NCBI RefSeq assembly: GCF_028769735.1
Contig: NC_088171.1
Coordinates: 71,565,216-71,629,215 of the forward strand
Source: Zonotrichia leucophrys gambelii
Taxonomy: Eukaryota > Chordata > Aves > Passeriformes > Passerellidae
DNA: 64,000 bases
Reading direction: 5' to 3'
This document shows, in pieces, positions 1 to 12,080 of this stretch. Below the pieces are notes generated by a model. That model ran no database searches. It saw only the letters and a list, made by a program, of their open reading frames with translations, and had not been told where the DNA came from. Numbering within the stretch: the stretch's first letter is position 1; each line of letters opens with the position of its first letter. The position numbers and the translations under genes were made by a program.

Positions 1-740
1 TGAAGACTAGGTGAACCTTTTATTTGCTTATATATCTGAAGCTCCTTTATGAAGCTCACATCTGTGAGCATTTCAAACTCAGCTAAATTTTTCATACTGA
101 CACAATGAAATGAGCATCTCCTTCTTCTCACAGCCTTGAAAAATACCCAGCACAGATGAATCCTGAGCTGAGTTTTAGCTCATTGTAAAACCCAAAAGCA
201 TAATGAGTTCAGCATACTCGAAGATCCCAAAGCACTCTAGCCCAAATTATTTATGTAGCAAGCAGATGGCGATGTCATTTACTTGCTGCTGAACCAGAGC
301 AGATTTCAACTAGTGACCTAGCAGTGTAGGATCACTGCTGCCTACCCATCCCTGCACCACTCAATCCTCCCAGGCAGGACTGGGAGCTCTAGCAGCTGTG
401 CAGCCTTTGCAGTATTTTCTTTAGCCTGGCTTTCTGAAGTGAGAGGGCTCTGCCAGAAACACATCAGGAGGAGTTTTAAATAAATCCCTGGAATGATAAT
501 GAATTGAAAAAGAAGGACTCTGCATTTAATTGCCATCCTCTATGCCTCCCACCACCCTGTGAAAATGAGCATAAAAAAATAAATAAAATGCAGTATTTGC
601 TGGTTGATGTCAGAGGAGCAATTCACTTAATGCGCCTTCCCACTCAGTGCATAACAATATGTAAACTTTGAATTCAGGCCCCTCAGCCTGCTTTGTCTGC
701 TGTATCTCTTTAGTCTATGTACAGTCTGCCTTCTCCTTAC
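1..740 (-). other. CDH20: CDH20 intron after coding exon 7 (partial)
   Basis: Starts with donor GTAAGG on the minus strand and runs off the window. The sequence is AT-rich and unremarkable; I see no exon, repeat or regulatory element I can name. Confidence 0.85.
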
Positions 741-877
741 TCAGCTCCATGGCCAGCACAGTGATGTTGTGCCAAGAAATGTCCTCCCGGTCAAGAGGTC
801 TTGCAGTCATCAGTGCTCCCGATGTTATGTCGACATAAAAGAACCGTCCCGGATCACTGCTCCTGTCAATCGAGTAT
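741..877 (-). CDS. CDH20: CDH20 coding exon 7: middle of EC4 (last exon in window)
   Basis: This 137-nt exon completes Arg423, encodes 424-468 and gives one base of codon 469 (phase 2 to 1). The acceptor is CCTATGTGCTCTTGCAG (AG at 879-878) and the donor GTAAGG at 740. The peptide runs YSIDRSSDPGRFF, then TARPLDRED with the calcium motif LDRE (451-454), and HNITV with an N-glycosylation site at Asn460, ending LAMEL. The next exon, which should carry the end of EC4, lies beyond the left edge. Confidence 0.97.
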
Positions 878-3800
878 CTGCAAGAGCACATAGGAAAAAT
901 ATTATGCAACCCTTGTGAAAACTGTGTGTTACAGCCACCAAAGTATCCCAGCAATGGGGACAGTGTCATACAAAGCAGATCCACATTCTTCCACAACCTA
1001 GTTATGCGCTTCTTAGACTTGCATAGGTCCAGAGTGAGATGCTGGAAAAAGTTCATGGGGCTAATGCCATTTAACAGTTAGTGCTTGAATGGAGCTGAAA
1101 GACAGGAAGATTTAGAGGAAGAAGCCTCAAAGTAAGGCACAGAACAGTGCAGAAACATCTGTTTTACAGAGAAAATCTGCCAGTGAGGAGTATAATTTTT
1201 TTTTCTGAGAGAACTAATTATGCCCTGTCTCTAGGCAAATTCAGACAGGATGAAAATGGCTTCAGATCAGCAGCTCATTCTCTGAGCCCCTAGGTTGATG
1301 AGGAGGAACCATTCCCTTCCTTTTCTTCTGTATTCTCTCCTTCTTGAGGGGAATAAACTCCACCTGCATCCTGAAGCATGCCACTGATGGAGCTGTGTCA
1401 GCACCAGGAGGATGATGTGTGCCTTTCTCACAGCATCCAGTCAGAGAAAACAGCTCCCTCTGTGAGGCTGATTCATTGTAGTTACTGAACCTTCCTGACC
1501 AATGTTGTGTCAGTTCAGTGCTGGGAACCAGCTTCCTGCCCCTGTGAGTGGGGGAATGTGGTGGTGCCTGCAGGCCAGTAAACCTGGCAGGGAGGCAGCT
1601 GATGGACAGAGGTCCCTGCAGAACTCGGTCAGAGGGACGATTTCTCAGAGTGGGTAAAATACTCAGTATCCTTCACAGGCATTACCTTGCTCTTAAAGGC
1701 ACTTTGTGCAAGCTGCCTTTCCAGCTGACTGGGAGGGAGCATGGCAAGGGATACTTTGGCCAAAGCCACATACAGGCCTAGGTAAATGTCACAGCCTTTC
1801 TGTCCTTTTTGTTGGTACTTTCATCAGAGTGGATGGGAATTGAAAGCATTAGTCACAACAGACACTGAAGGGGCTCATTTTTCTGAATTTTCTCCTTTCA
1901 GCATGAATGCATTCACTGGAACAAGCATGACAGCCTTTTCTTTATATAGGGACTTATTAAACCAGGATATAAAACACTATTGAGATATGTTGTTGGGAAA
2001 TTCCTTTACACTCTTTTTCAGAACAATCAAAGTGGAAGGGATGGCAGGTTTGTGTCCCTTTCCTTCCCAGTCCTTTCTAACTCTTCATCAATAAAAAGAT
2101 TCCTCAGGCATTTGATTTATAGACAATGAGTGTTTCTATATTTTGGTACAATAATTATTCTTGTATGAGAGCTATAAAATAATTTCTCTCTGACATTTTA
2201 AGGCAAATGAGTATCTGAAATTGACTATAGCCTTGTGATTAGTGGTTCAGAATTAAGCACTGGAGTCAAGAGGCACAGGTGGATCTTTTTCTAGATTCTC
2301 CAGCTAAGTTCTCTTGTTAAGTGTATCTGCTCCTGCACACTTGTTTCCACTGTACTATTTAGATAATCTTCCTGAATCATTTAAAAACAATCATGGCATA
2401 TTTCCAGCCATCAGAATTTCACAGTGTGGGAGCCACGTACTGGATGCTGGGAAAGTAAGGATTTGAGCCAGGTCACAGTTTAAATTTCAGATGGATTTCA
2501 GCTTGTGCAACATAGTAAATATTTGGGATTATTGTTTTAGCTTGCCTTGCCCGGTGCAAAGTGAATTCAACTTAAAACGTTGTCAGGCTGATACTGCACG
2601 GAGTTGGAATGAATGGAGGAGACCACAGAAAATGCAAGAACTAATTCTGACTATCTGCATTTTAGACAGCACTACAAATGGTATTTATTATTACTTTTTA
2701 AATCTGTTCCTTTACCTCAACATGGGGGAAAAATAGGGAAGAAAGGGCAGTGGAAAAGGAGGAAGGTGGGGAGAAATGAGGAAGGAAGTTGTCAAAGAAC
2801 AGAGTTACAAAAGAGTCTGTGCATATTTACAACTTTTTTTTTTTTAAAATGTATCTTTGTTGATAGATTCTGTGGTTTATAGAGTGTTGTTCATCAAGGG
2901 CAGTCACTGCAAAGCTCTGAAACAACTAAGAAAAAACTCATTAAAAATAACAATGATCAATTCTACCCTCTGATAGTCCTCAGAATTATTCTTATACTAT
3001 TTTAAGCAGATTAGCAGAGAGCTGTTTGCATTGCAGGGTTTAGATGATGCCAGACAGTATTCAATCAGCAAAATAGGATGCAAATGGAAAAAAGTTTCGA
3101 GTAATGAAATTGTGATGCAGACAGTATAATAGTTTTACTGAGGAATTTGAGGCAACGCCATGAGAAGTATGATAACCTTATAATGTAGGCAGAAAAGATA
3201 GGTATATTAAAGTAGCAGAGATGAAAAAAAAATAATTAGACCAGCAACACAGAGTGCCATACCATTAAGAAGAACAGGCTTTGTGTCTGCTCAGATCTTC
3301 TAGCTGAAGCCCAAAGGATTGCTCATTTAGATTTTACTTTTTTTCAAAAAATCCTAGTACTCAGTGTTTCAACTCCCTCCTGTATTTCCCAGGACTGTTC
3401 CTGAACACAGGCATGTCAGAAGCTGAGCCAATGCATGGGTAGTGAAACAGCAGCTCAACACCTGAAACTCTCAGATGAGAGGAGCAGCCAACCTCCTGGG
3501 ATAATCAAAGTGCCTGCACTAGTAGGTAGTGAAAATTTCTGTGTGGGCTGGCCTTGGACAAGAACACTCTCCTCTGATAAATGGGGCTGGCAGTGGCCAG
3601 CAGCCACTATGGAAGAGAGTGCTGTGATCACACAAATCTGCTCCTTTGGCTCCTTGCTGAGTTGCACCTATGAAGCTCCCATGGTTGTAAATGCACCTTT
3701 ACCTTTCTTACTGCCTTATGGGAATATCTAACTCTGCATCTTTGACCAGACACTAGATAATTTAACAGTTCTTTGATATTTATTAGCATGCATTCACTCA

Positions 3801-4207
3801 ACTTCAAAAGTAGTTGTCTGTTTTAGCTTATTGACAAGGGCAACCTTTGAAAGAGAAGGGGGAAAAAGGACAAGCAAGTTATCCCCTTGCCATCAGGATG
3901 GCAGTGGGTTCTCAGCGACAATGTCAGGTTTTGTGCCAGCACAGGGAAGATTCTGAGGTTTGTTTTTAATGTCAGGACATGCCTGACCAACTCATTGCAA
4001 GGCTTGATGCTGATGTCTTCCACACCACAGAACAGGGGGAGCTCCTGCATCGCTTTGACAGAGCCCTCAGTGTGTGAGGTCTGGTTTGTCAAACCCTCTG
4101 ATGACCACTACTGGCTGGAAAGAAAGAATCCCTCTCACTCACCACTGCCCCACCAACCAGATGTGTTAAGGACTGCTCGTGGGGCAGCACACAAAGAGAG
4201 GACAGAC
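878..4207 (-). other. CDH20: CDH20 intron 6-7
   Basis: About 3.3 kb of ordinary intronic sequence between two well-defined splice sites. It has a T-run near 2827-2837 and a purine-rich patch near 2727-2795. No interspersed repeat or further exon was recognised. Confidence 0.85.
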
Positions 4208-4461
4208 CTGATGGAGTTGTTGGTCACGTCTGGGTCCTTGGCAGAAATGATCTGTATGGTGGTCCCAATCTCCACATCCTCGGGCACTTCCACAAAGTAG
4301 ATGCTGGACTCAAACACAGGAGGCTCATCCACATCCTCCACACTGATGTGGACAGTGGTGGTGTCACGGAAGGGACCCAGGTTCAGGAACCGCATTTCCA
4401 AGTGAGAGTTGGCACCCTCTACCTTCAAGGTGTAGCTTTTCTTGCTCTCAAAACTTAAAGG
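4208..4461 (-). CDS. CDH20: CDH20 coding exon 6: end of EC3 and start of EC4
   Basis: This 254-nt exon encodes 339-422 and two bases of Arg423 (phase 0 to 2). A strong acceptor, TTTTTTCTCCTCAG (AG at 4463-4462), precedes PLSFESKKSY. EC3 ends with VEDVDEPPVF: DVDEP at 381-385 replaces DxNDN, as is usual at the EC3-EC4 linker of type II cadherins. EC4 begins YFVEVPEDVEIGTTI and continues to SAKDPDVTNNSI; a sequon, NNS, is at 419-421. The donor is GTCTGT at 4207, which departs from the usual GTRAGT, yet the codon joins perfectly to the next exon (AG plus A gives Arg, then YSIDR). Confidence 0.97.
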
Positions 4462-5274
4462 CTGAGGAGAAAAAATTAAATCTACCATCAGGCACACCGA
4501 GCCATATCATTATTACTTTTAATTTCAAGGGCAACAAAGATAAATATTTGCAGATGCAGAAACAGCTTTGAAAGACAGTAGTATTAGAAATGTATGCGTT
4601 TTCTGCCTTTAATTTGATAGTTGAGCTGAAAAGGCCGGGAGAAATACTTGCAGATCACTTCAAAAGACATATTCTTTCATTCTTATTGCTAAAATGAAAA
4701 TATAAACAGCCACCTCGGCATTGCATCGTGATTCACTCAACCTGTTTCATGCCACTCTGAGGAAAATACATGAACAAGCACACGCTAATGAGAGTACCTG
4801 AAAATAAGGTAAGGCAGTTGGTTCCTCAAAAATGGGCCCAGTGGCAGGAACAAGGATGCTCACACAGGAGGTAGAGGTCCCAGTTAGCATCCTCTTTTTT
4901 TCCCCTGAGGACACCAGAGTCTTGTCTCCAAGACCCCTGTTTGCCAAGCTGGTAAGGGGCTCCAGTGGGAGCAGGGAACATGGTCAGCCTCTCTTGCAAG
5001 TTCTTGTTCCAGTTTTTATCTGTAATCCATCCTTCCTAGAAGTGAGATTTTTTCTTCACCTCCTCCTTTTAGTAAGTATCCTAAACATGGGTTCACCATC
5101 CAGGTGTAATGAGTGCTAGGATTTGAATCTGCTCCCTGCCTAGAGAACAGATTAATTTCAAAGCAGTTTAATTATAAAGTATCCCTGATATCTTCCTCTG
5201 GGAACTCTTTCACTTAATATGAAATGTGAAATATTAAATACTCAAGTATTATTTGAAGCAGAGACTGAGAATGG

Positions 5275-5324
5275 TCTCCTTTTCCCTTTTCCCCTCTTCC
5301 CTCTTCCCTTTTTTTTCCTTCTTG
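5275..5324. repeat. C/T-rich tract
   Basis: About 50 bases made almost only of C and T, with repeated TTCCC and TTTTCC units, in a CDH20 intron. Confidence 0.85.
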
Positions 5325-6228
5325 AGACAATGGATAAAGGGAGCCAGCTTACTCAGTAGTTACCTGAATTTGATTTCCTATCTAGATAAAACTACATATT
5401 TGGTATTCATGGATATAGAAGTAATTAATGCTGACACTGAATGTCTCAACAAATAAATTTTTCATCTCCCTTCCATCTTCTTTTCACAGATCCCTGAAGA
5501 AAATAAGGTATCTCCAAAACCTTCTTAGATCTGAATGAAAATTTCCATATTTAATGTGCTACTTACCAGGCTTGGTAAGAGATTACAGTAAGGATTTAAA
5601 AAAACAGAATAACAGTATGGAAGGGTCAGTCCAAAATATCAAAAAATGCTACCAGATGAAGTACAGCTCACAGAGAATACAGTCACGCTTCTCAAATTGC
5701 ATTCAGAAGTTGCAAGCAATTGCAGTGTGGTTAAATGGTCACAACCCTTTACTTGGATAATCTGGGCAGGTCTGATGCTGGAAACCAGCACAGTGAATTC
5801 CCTTAGCTTGCACAGATTCTGAGCAAGACAAATCTTGTACCAGGAAAGAAATGGCTAATCTCAGGGTCACCCAGTGGGGCATACCCCTCTTTGCTATATG
5901 AGTAGTTTTCAAAAAGAGCTGCTTTATATGGACATAAGGATTTGAGCCTCATGTGTGGAATTACCACACACAGCAGCAGTTCATTTCGGCTGCAGTAAGA
6001 TATCTGCTGTTCCCATCCAATCCCTTTGCTTGTTCTTTTCAGCTCTTTCTATTTGAAGACCAATCACCAGACTGACACATGGAGATAGGAAGCAAAATAA
6101 AAGAGAAGGAGGATGCCAAAGCCATTGGAAGTCAAAGGTACAAAGATCATGACTGTGACAGTAAATTTATCCTTTGCCAGTCATAACCCATTTCTTTTCT
6201 GCCCTGCTCAATGGAGCAGCTGGCCCTG

Positions 6229-6281
6229 TTCTGCAGCCATGAGGTGTGTATTAGTTTAATACACACCTCATGGCTGCAGAA
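6229..6281. repeat. perfect 25-bp inverted repeat with 3-base loop
   Basis: Positions 6229-6253 and 6257-6281 are exact reverse complements around GTT. Each arm contains the core CTGCAGCCATGAGG or its complement. The bases just outside (both G) do not pair, so the palindrome ends sharply. Confidence 0.97.
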
Positions 6282-6314
6282 GATTTCCATGCATCAGGAA
6301 GAAGATTTCCATGC
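6279..6314. repeat. short direct repeat beside the inverted repeat
   Basis: GAAGATTTCCATGC at 6279-6292 recurs at 6301-6314, each followed by TCAGG (with one extra A in the first copy). The period is 22 bases and the first copy overlaps the end of the palindrome. Confidence 0.93.
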
Positions 6315-7360
6315 TCAGGCATGGGCCTCAAAACACCTCCTGGATCCAACCAAGCCTTCAGTACTTGTCTGCTGCCCCAAGAGCTTCCTCCTTCAGAAGT
6401 GGACACGTTGCAGTGACATATGAAACTGCTTTCACAGTAAATTACCAGTACTGATGTCCTGCATAGGGAATGCCTGACTAAAGACTGGCATTCTTGAAAT
6501 TATAAAACTGAAGATCACTCAGCATTTAGTACATGCGAGTGAGGAATGAAGACTGGAATGGGAACAGGTTTCTGTGCTGGGGACATGATGGTCCAGTATT
6601 GCTGGAGATGCTGCTCAGTGAGCGAGTCAGTACAAACTGTGCAGTCTGTGGCAGCAGCTACAAACAGGTGATCTGAAACCTGCTCCTGCTGCCTTTAGCT
6701 ACACCTGGTACATCAGCAGCTACTGCAGGCATAGCACTTGTCAGCTAGGGTTTGGTGAGGTCTACAAATGTAATATCCCTGGCTGCAGAGTCATTATTGT
6801 CTACCAGTTGCATATTTATGAGCTGTAAAAATAGCAGTAAGATATTCACCGGACCAAGCTACACTTATTGTCCATCTGGTAGGGAATGTGCAATGTAAAG
6901 GTGCCTAAACATATACTTAGAAAGAGGCCATTTTATTGAATTGTTTCCCACGTGAAGAAAACTGCATGAGAAACACTGTGTGTACACTAAAAAGCTAAGA
7001 TACAAAAAAATCAGTTAAATCACAGACAGACTTAACAGCTGTAAAACCCAATTACATTATTAAAATACATAATCACCTAGATCAAGTTAGAAAAATGAGA
7101 AAAATCAGACAAGTGTGCTAGACCACTGCATTTTTGATGTTCCTGTTCGCCTTCATTGTCAAAGATGACTTTACCTCCCATTTCTCTCCTGTGCTAATGC
7201 CTCAGCACACTGTCCCCCTCATCAGACTTTTCTCCCATGGGTGCATTCAAACTTCTTCCCAATGCTGGTCCCATGGAGAGGGCAGGCAAGTTACCTTCTC
7301 CTGTGAACTTAGCATGCTGCAAAACACAGCCAAGAGGAGAGGCAGCCCATGGAAAGCTCT

Positions 7361-7384
7361 CCTTGTCCTTGTCCTTGTCCTTGT
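7361..7384. repeat. CCTTGT hexamer repeat, four copies
   Basis: Four perfect CCTTGT units are followed by one imperfect copy, CCTTCT. Short minisatellite-like array in a CDH20 intron. Confidence 0.95.
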
Positions 7385-9110
7385 CCTTCTGGCACTGCTG
7401 ACACAGGCACTGAGAGGGGGCACCATGCAGGGGGGAGTTTAGCAAGACCCACTGTGAGAAAGTGATTGATCAGGCAATGTCAGGGAAGGAAGGCAGGACA
7501 GGACAGGGCTCTCCTGTGTGCTGCGCTGGCTGGGTTACCCAGCACCCTGCCTTCCAAGGGCAGTGCAACAGGGAAGGCAGGGAGAAGAGGAAAGTAGGGT
7601 GAGCATCAGTATCCCAGGCAGGCAGCCTGGAAGGTACTGTAAATCTTCAGGAGGTGCTCAACATTTTGTGGGATTAGTAGGCTGTGATAAGTAGCCACAA
7701 CACCACAAGCAGTAGTCTTGTCAGTAACTGCAAGTTCTGGCTTTATGATGCCTGTGTTAGAGGCGCTAATTATTTTGCTTGGGAAATCTGTCAAGAAAAA
7801 TTAAAGGGGAAATTTTGCTTACTTTTAAAAAAGATTTTATTCTTGGTTTAGAAATTCTATCTTCCCTTTCCTCCCATTTTGATATCTTTTTATATCGACA
7901 CCAGCTGAATTTTTTTGGAAGGGATTCAAAGGACAACTTTCCCAGTGTTTGGTTATTGATAGTCACAGCATTACATAAAGTTAGAGACATACATACAATA
8001 TTACGAATGTTTATGTACAGTAGGTGGATTGAGCATATGCACCTGATGCCAGTATATATCTGGTATGATTGATACCATACATTTTATAATTCCTCTGGAC
8101 ATACAAGAAAATGTAGCAAAACTGTATTCATAATAACGAAGGTCAAGCTTATTGGCACATTTGCTCCAAAGAAACTATTTTCTTTCATTGATAAACGAGT
8201 GGAAAATTACATTGGAGTTTGCATTCAGCATCTATTTCGTTCCAGAAGATATGCTTAACTTTAGGGACTAATATACACAAAAAAAGAGCTGGGGAAAGGT
8301 GACCATAAATACATGCTTAAATGCTTTGCTGTAGGGCATAGAGGCTTGCAAGGTCAAAGCTCTCCCCTGTATTGTTCCATTTTAGTGCACAATTTAATCC
8401 CAGGCCATTTAAATGGAAACTATACTTCCTTATTAGTCCACTAGAGATGCTTAGGCAGAAATATGGTTACAATTTCATAACCTAGAAACAGAGTTGAACT
8501 TCTAACATTTATGTACGATTGTAGAATAAATATCCCATAGCGGGGAGCCTAAGCAAAATACTCAATGCCTTCCTGCATAGCCTGTGGTACAGAGTACCAG
8601 CAGTTTCACAGCTGCCATTTTAGAGACAGCTTCCTCTAGACTAATTAGCATTTATGGATCTTCAAGCAGCAATTAAAAAAAAAATAAACACTGCCTGGGT
8701 TTTATTGGTTTATAAATAATTCCAAGGCATGCTTTATTATTGTTTGTGGAACACCACAGTGAAAAATATGTACAGTTCAAATGCAAATATTGATCTAATT
8801 TCTTGCATTGTAGGATAATTAAGCTACAGAGAATATTTAAATAGATAAATAAGGAGTCAGAGCATTCCTTTGGTGGGAAAAGACATGTTTATGTTAATGA
8901 TGTTCCCACTTTATAAAAGTTGTTCTTAGGAATGCAGTCTGCTTTCATATTTTAGCAATAAATGTTAAAGAAATCGTGTTTTACAGCCAGAAAGGGGCTA
9001 CTGTCACATAATGGGAACCAAGTTACTGCAGGCATAGGGAATATTCCACACATAAAATGTAACCCGGACACTTAGCCATATAAATCACTATAAAAAGGAA
9101 ACTTTTTTAC

Positions 9111-9298
9111 CTTTCTTACAGTGATGATGCCAACTTGGTAATTAGGATCAGTGTTAATATCAAAGACATCCAGTCCATCTCCATCCACAAGGCTGTATTT
9201 CATCTCTGCATTAATGCCTTCGTCCAGGTCTTTAGCAACCACACGGCCCACGGTGGAGCTGATGGGAGCAGACTCCAGCACACTCATCTGATAATGCT
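9111..9298 (-). CDS. CDH20: CDH20 coding exon 5: first part of EC3
   Basis: This 188-nt exon completes Lys276 and encodes 277-338, ending in phase 0 with ...GIITVRK. The acceptor is CTGCTTGTGCCAG (AG at 9300-9299) and the donor is GTAAAA at 9110. The peptide HYQMSVLESAP begins EC3; AKDLDEGINAEMKYS holds the DxD/E calcium ligands and DINTDPNYQVG is the usual mid-domain hairpin. The acceptor's pyrimidine tract is interrupted by purines, but the joined frame and the recalled protein agree exactly at the junction (FPQ-KHYQM). Confidence 0.97.
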
Positions 9299-11109
9299 CT
9301 GGCACAAGCAGCACACAGGGAGAGAGGGGAAAAACAGGCCGTGAAGAGGAACCAAAAAAACTGCGAAACAATGCAGTGGATCAGGGAGGCCACAACACTG
9401 CATGGCCTGCAGAGAATCTTTAGCACCTGTCCCAAAGCTGTGACAGCCACGTGATTTCCTTTAAAAAGCAGCCCAGCTAAATTTCCTGGGGAAGTTTTAT
9501 TTAGGTGTTTGTTATAGCAACAGGTTTGTTGAATGGGTTTTTTAAAAAACAGCAATACATCTGAAGATAGGAACTGCAACTAGAAAAATAGGACAATTAG
9601 CACCAGTGCTGTTGCAGCCATGATATAAAGCAGGATATGTAACAGATTTAATAGGACAGGCATCTTTTTATTTGAACAGTTTGTACAGCAGGAATGAACA
9701 AGTTTTGAGCACCACAAATCCTTTCTCAAGTCCCTTCAAAATTCTTTTCAGCCCTGAAGAAGGAATTTACCAGTTATTCTATTAAAATATATTGCCTCTT
9801 CCTACAAATACTGTCTTGACCACATTTGTTGCATTGCTAATTTGCTTAACAGCAAGAGTGGGGAAAGAACAACCTGCTATTTTAAAAGTGTATTTCGAAA
9901 ATATAAATGCTGTACCTAAAATACTTCTCTGGCATCATGCTTTACTTTCAAACCTTCCTTGCTGCACCCCCTTTGTTGACTGCATCAACTTTAGAAGGCT
10001 ATTCTAAGCTTTAGAAGGCAGAATAACACCAAGGACAGGGTTTGATGAATTGTAATTTTTCATAATCAAGAGTTTGATATCAGTTATAATTCATGCCACT
10101 TTCAAAACACAGCTGGCAATGGCATGCTCAAGAAGTTGCTCTAACAGAAGAAAAGTGGAAGCTGAGAGTTCTTGCTGATCCTAGTGGAATACTTTGATTT
10201 ACCAGTGCAACATGCAGTAACAGATGGAAAAGAAGAATACCATCAAAAAGAACTGCGGGAGTTTGCATTACTCAGCTAAATGAGAAAAACGTCAAAACCA
10301 AAATGGCCTGAGATTGATTTACACCACTAAAAGAATCCATTTTCTTTAAAAATCCCAAATTACATCCCTTGGAAGATTCAGTCGCATCAAAACTGAAAAG
10401 CTTCTTTCAAATTTTAAATGGCAATATAGAATTATGTAAATGAATGTGATAAAAAATCTTATTAACAAAGAGCAAAATATTGCAAATCTTGTTTTGAAGT
10501 TCACTTTTGTAAATACAAAGTTGTGTTTCTGGTAAGAGTGGAGCTGCCTATTTTTGCATCCATTAAGTATGGCTGTTACATATCTTAGGGTATATCTTAA
10601 CTGTATATTGCCAAGGTTTAGATGAACCTTTCCTGGAGTACAGCCTGTGTGACAACCCACTCCACACTGGCAGCACAGCTCCCAGATGCTCCCCTGCTGT
10701 GGCCTGGCTGGAGTGTTGAATGAATTATCTTTCAACTTCCAGCACCACCACATGTCCCTGATTTGAGAGACATCCTCTGGAGATAAGATGAAAAGGCAAT
10801 CAGAGTAGCAATTAGTAGCCAAAGGCAATGGCCATGAGCAGTCTAAAAACAAAAGTTCTCCTTCCTGCCTTTTTCTGTAAATTAATTTCCCATCCTTTTT
10901 AAAAAAAGTGTTGCTTTTGATAATTTTGGAGGTCAGAAACTTTTTCTGCAAGGCAAGGTATTGAATAATTCCTTTTGACATTTTTTTTAAGGAGAGTTCC
11001 ATATCAAATCTGCATTCTGCCCATCTCTGAGTTTGAAAATGGCTGTCATGAGAGCAAACACAAAACTCAGCCACCCCTTTTTGCCTGTCGTGGCCCCAAG
11101 GGTACTCAC
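9299..11109 (-). other. CDH20: CDH20 intron 4-5
   Basis: About 1.8 kb with no repeat or element I can identify. A long open frame on the minus strand across its right half is read-through from coding exon 4 and lacks cadherin motifs. Confidence 0.85.
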
Positions 11110-11277
11110 TCTGTGGAAATCTGGGTGGATTGTCATTGACATCAGAGAGAGAGATGTTGACTGTGGTTGTTCCAGCTAATCCTCCCAGCTGTCCACCCAT
11201 ATCCTTGGCCTGGATAATCACTTCATAATATTCTTTTGCTTCTCGGTCCATGTTCATTAGAGCTGTTCTAATTAGGC
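11110..11277 (-). CDS. CDH20: CDH20 coding exon 4: second part of EC2 and EC2-EC3 linker
   Basis: This 168-nt exon completes Gly220, encodes 221-275 and gives the first base of Lys276 (phase 1 to 1). It follows acceptor CCCTCAATCTCAG (AG at 11279-11278) and ends before donor GTGAGT at 11109. Motifs seen are [11 protein letters not shown] (from 229; MDRE binds calcium) and DVNDNPPRF (265-273). An N-glycosylation sequon, NIS, is at 260-262. The frame stays open far into the following intron, but translation there has no cadherin character and the junction codon is restored (AAG, Lys) only by splicing to the exon at 9298. Confidence 0.97.
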
Positions 11278-11689
11278 CTGAGATTGAGGGTGGAAAGGCA
11301 TTTGGGGAACAAAAGAAAATGGCTGTTAGAGAATACACAAAGAGGGTAGAGGGCTCTTGCTCCTGCATCCTATTCTCTGTGTCAAGAGTGACTCCAGGCT
11401 CTGCACTGAGTCCCACCTTTCCTGGCAGAGTAAAACTCACCCAAGTGGAATCTAGGTTAACAGAAGGTGTGAATTTTAAAGAAGCCGGTTAAAATGCATC
11501 AGCTCTGGGACAGGCTGCACGTTCAAAATTAAAGTGTTGCCTTCCAAGGAAAAGCTTTTTGGGAACAGTGTGCTAGGGCGAATTAAAGGCCCTGCTGAGG
11601 ATGACAAGCTCTGCACATCACTGGAAGTGTTGTGCTTTGCTAAAACATCCATCAAGACAAGTTTTCCAGAGCACGCAGTCCCAGAGACC

Positions 11690-12080
11690 ACCTGGCAGGA
11701 GCCCGGGGGCTTTGCTCCGAGACCCAGGCTGGGGCTGGAAGTGCAGAATGCAGGGAGACACCGCTGCCCCCGCTCCGGAGGGACCGCAGGGCGTCCCTTC
11801 CCTTCGGGGTAACACTTCTGCGAGAGGACATCAGGTGGCAGCAGCACTTCTCTTATGGAGGCTGCGAGCGCCGGCCCGGGCAGCGCCGCGGGACTGCCGG
11901 GCGCTCCGGGTGCCGCTGTGCCCGGGACAGCTCCGTGTCCCCGCTGTCCCCCGCCGTCCTCCTACCGCCCTGCCAGCCCCAGCCAGCCCCACAGCACCTC
12001 CGGGAGCTCCCTCGAGCAGCCGGCAGTGCAGCCCGGGGATCCGCTGCCATGGGACAATCCCTCGCTAGGGACACGTTTGG
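11690..12080. promoter_or_regulatory. intragenic CpG island
   Basis: By hand count there are about 33 CpG dinucleotides between 11700 and 12080, against one or a few per kilobase in nearby intron, with G+C clearly above 60%. The block sits 413 bases upstream (in transcript sense) of coding exon 4. GC-box-like CCGCCC occurs near 11966. Reading frames across it on both strands are low-complexity Pro/Ala/Arg-rich and look like a by-product of base composition. It could be an alternative or antisense promoter, an orphan CpG island, or simply a GC-rich island without function. Confidence 0.75.

Larger units (their letters stand above)
4462..9110 (-). other. CDH20: CDH20 intron 5-6
   Basis: About 4.6 kb. 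It holds a C/T-rich tract (5275-5324), a perfect 25-bp inverted repeat (6229-6281) with an adjoining direct repeat, and a hexamer repeat (7361-7384). The part at 8640-8960 is very AT-rich. No additional exon is visible. Confidence 0.85.

Noticed and set aside
7194..7445. Frames with Leu-Val or Lys-Asp dipeptide repeats
   Set aside because: They are translations of the CCTTGT hexamer array, not proteins.
10346..11440. 364-codon open frame on the minus strand
   Set aside because: Only the part at 11277-11110 is cadherin. The rest is intron on both sides, with splice sites at 11278 and 11109 and no domain content outside the exon.
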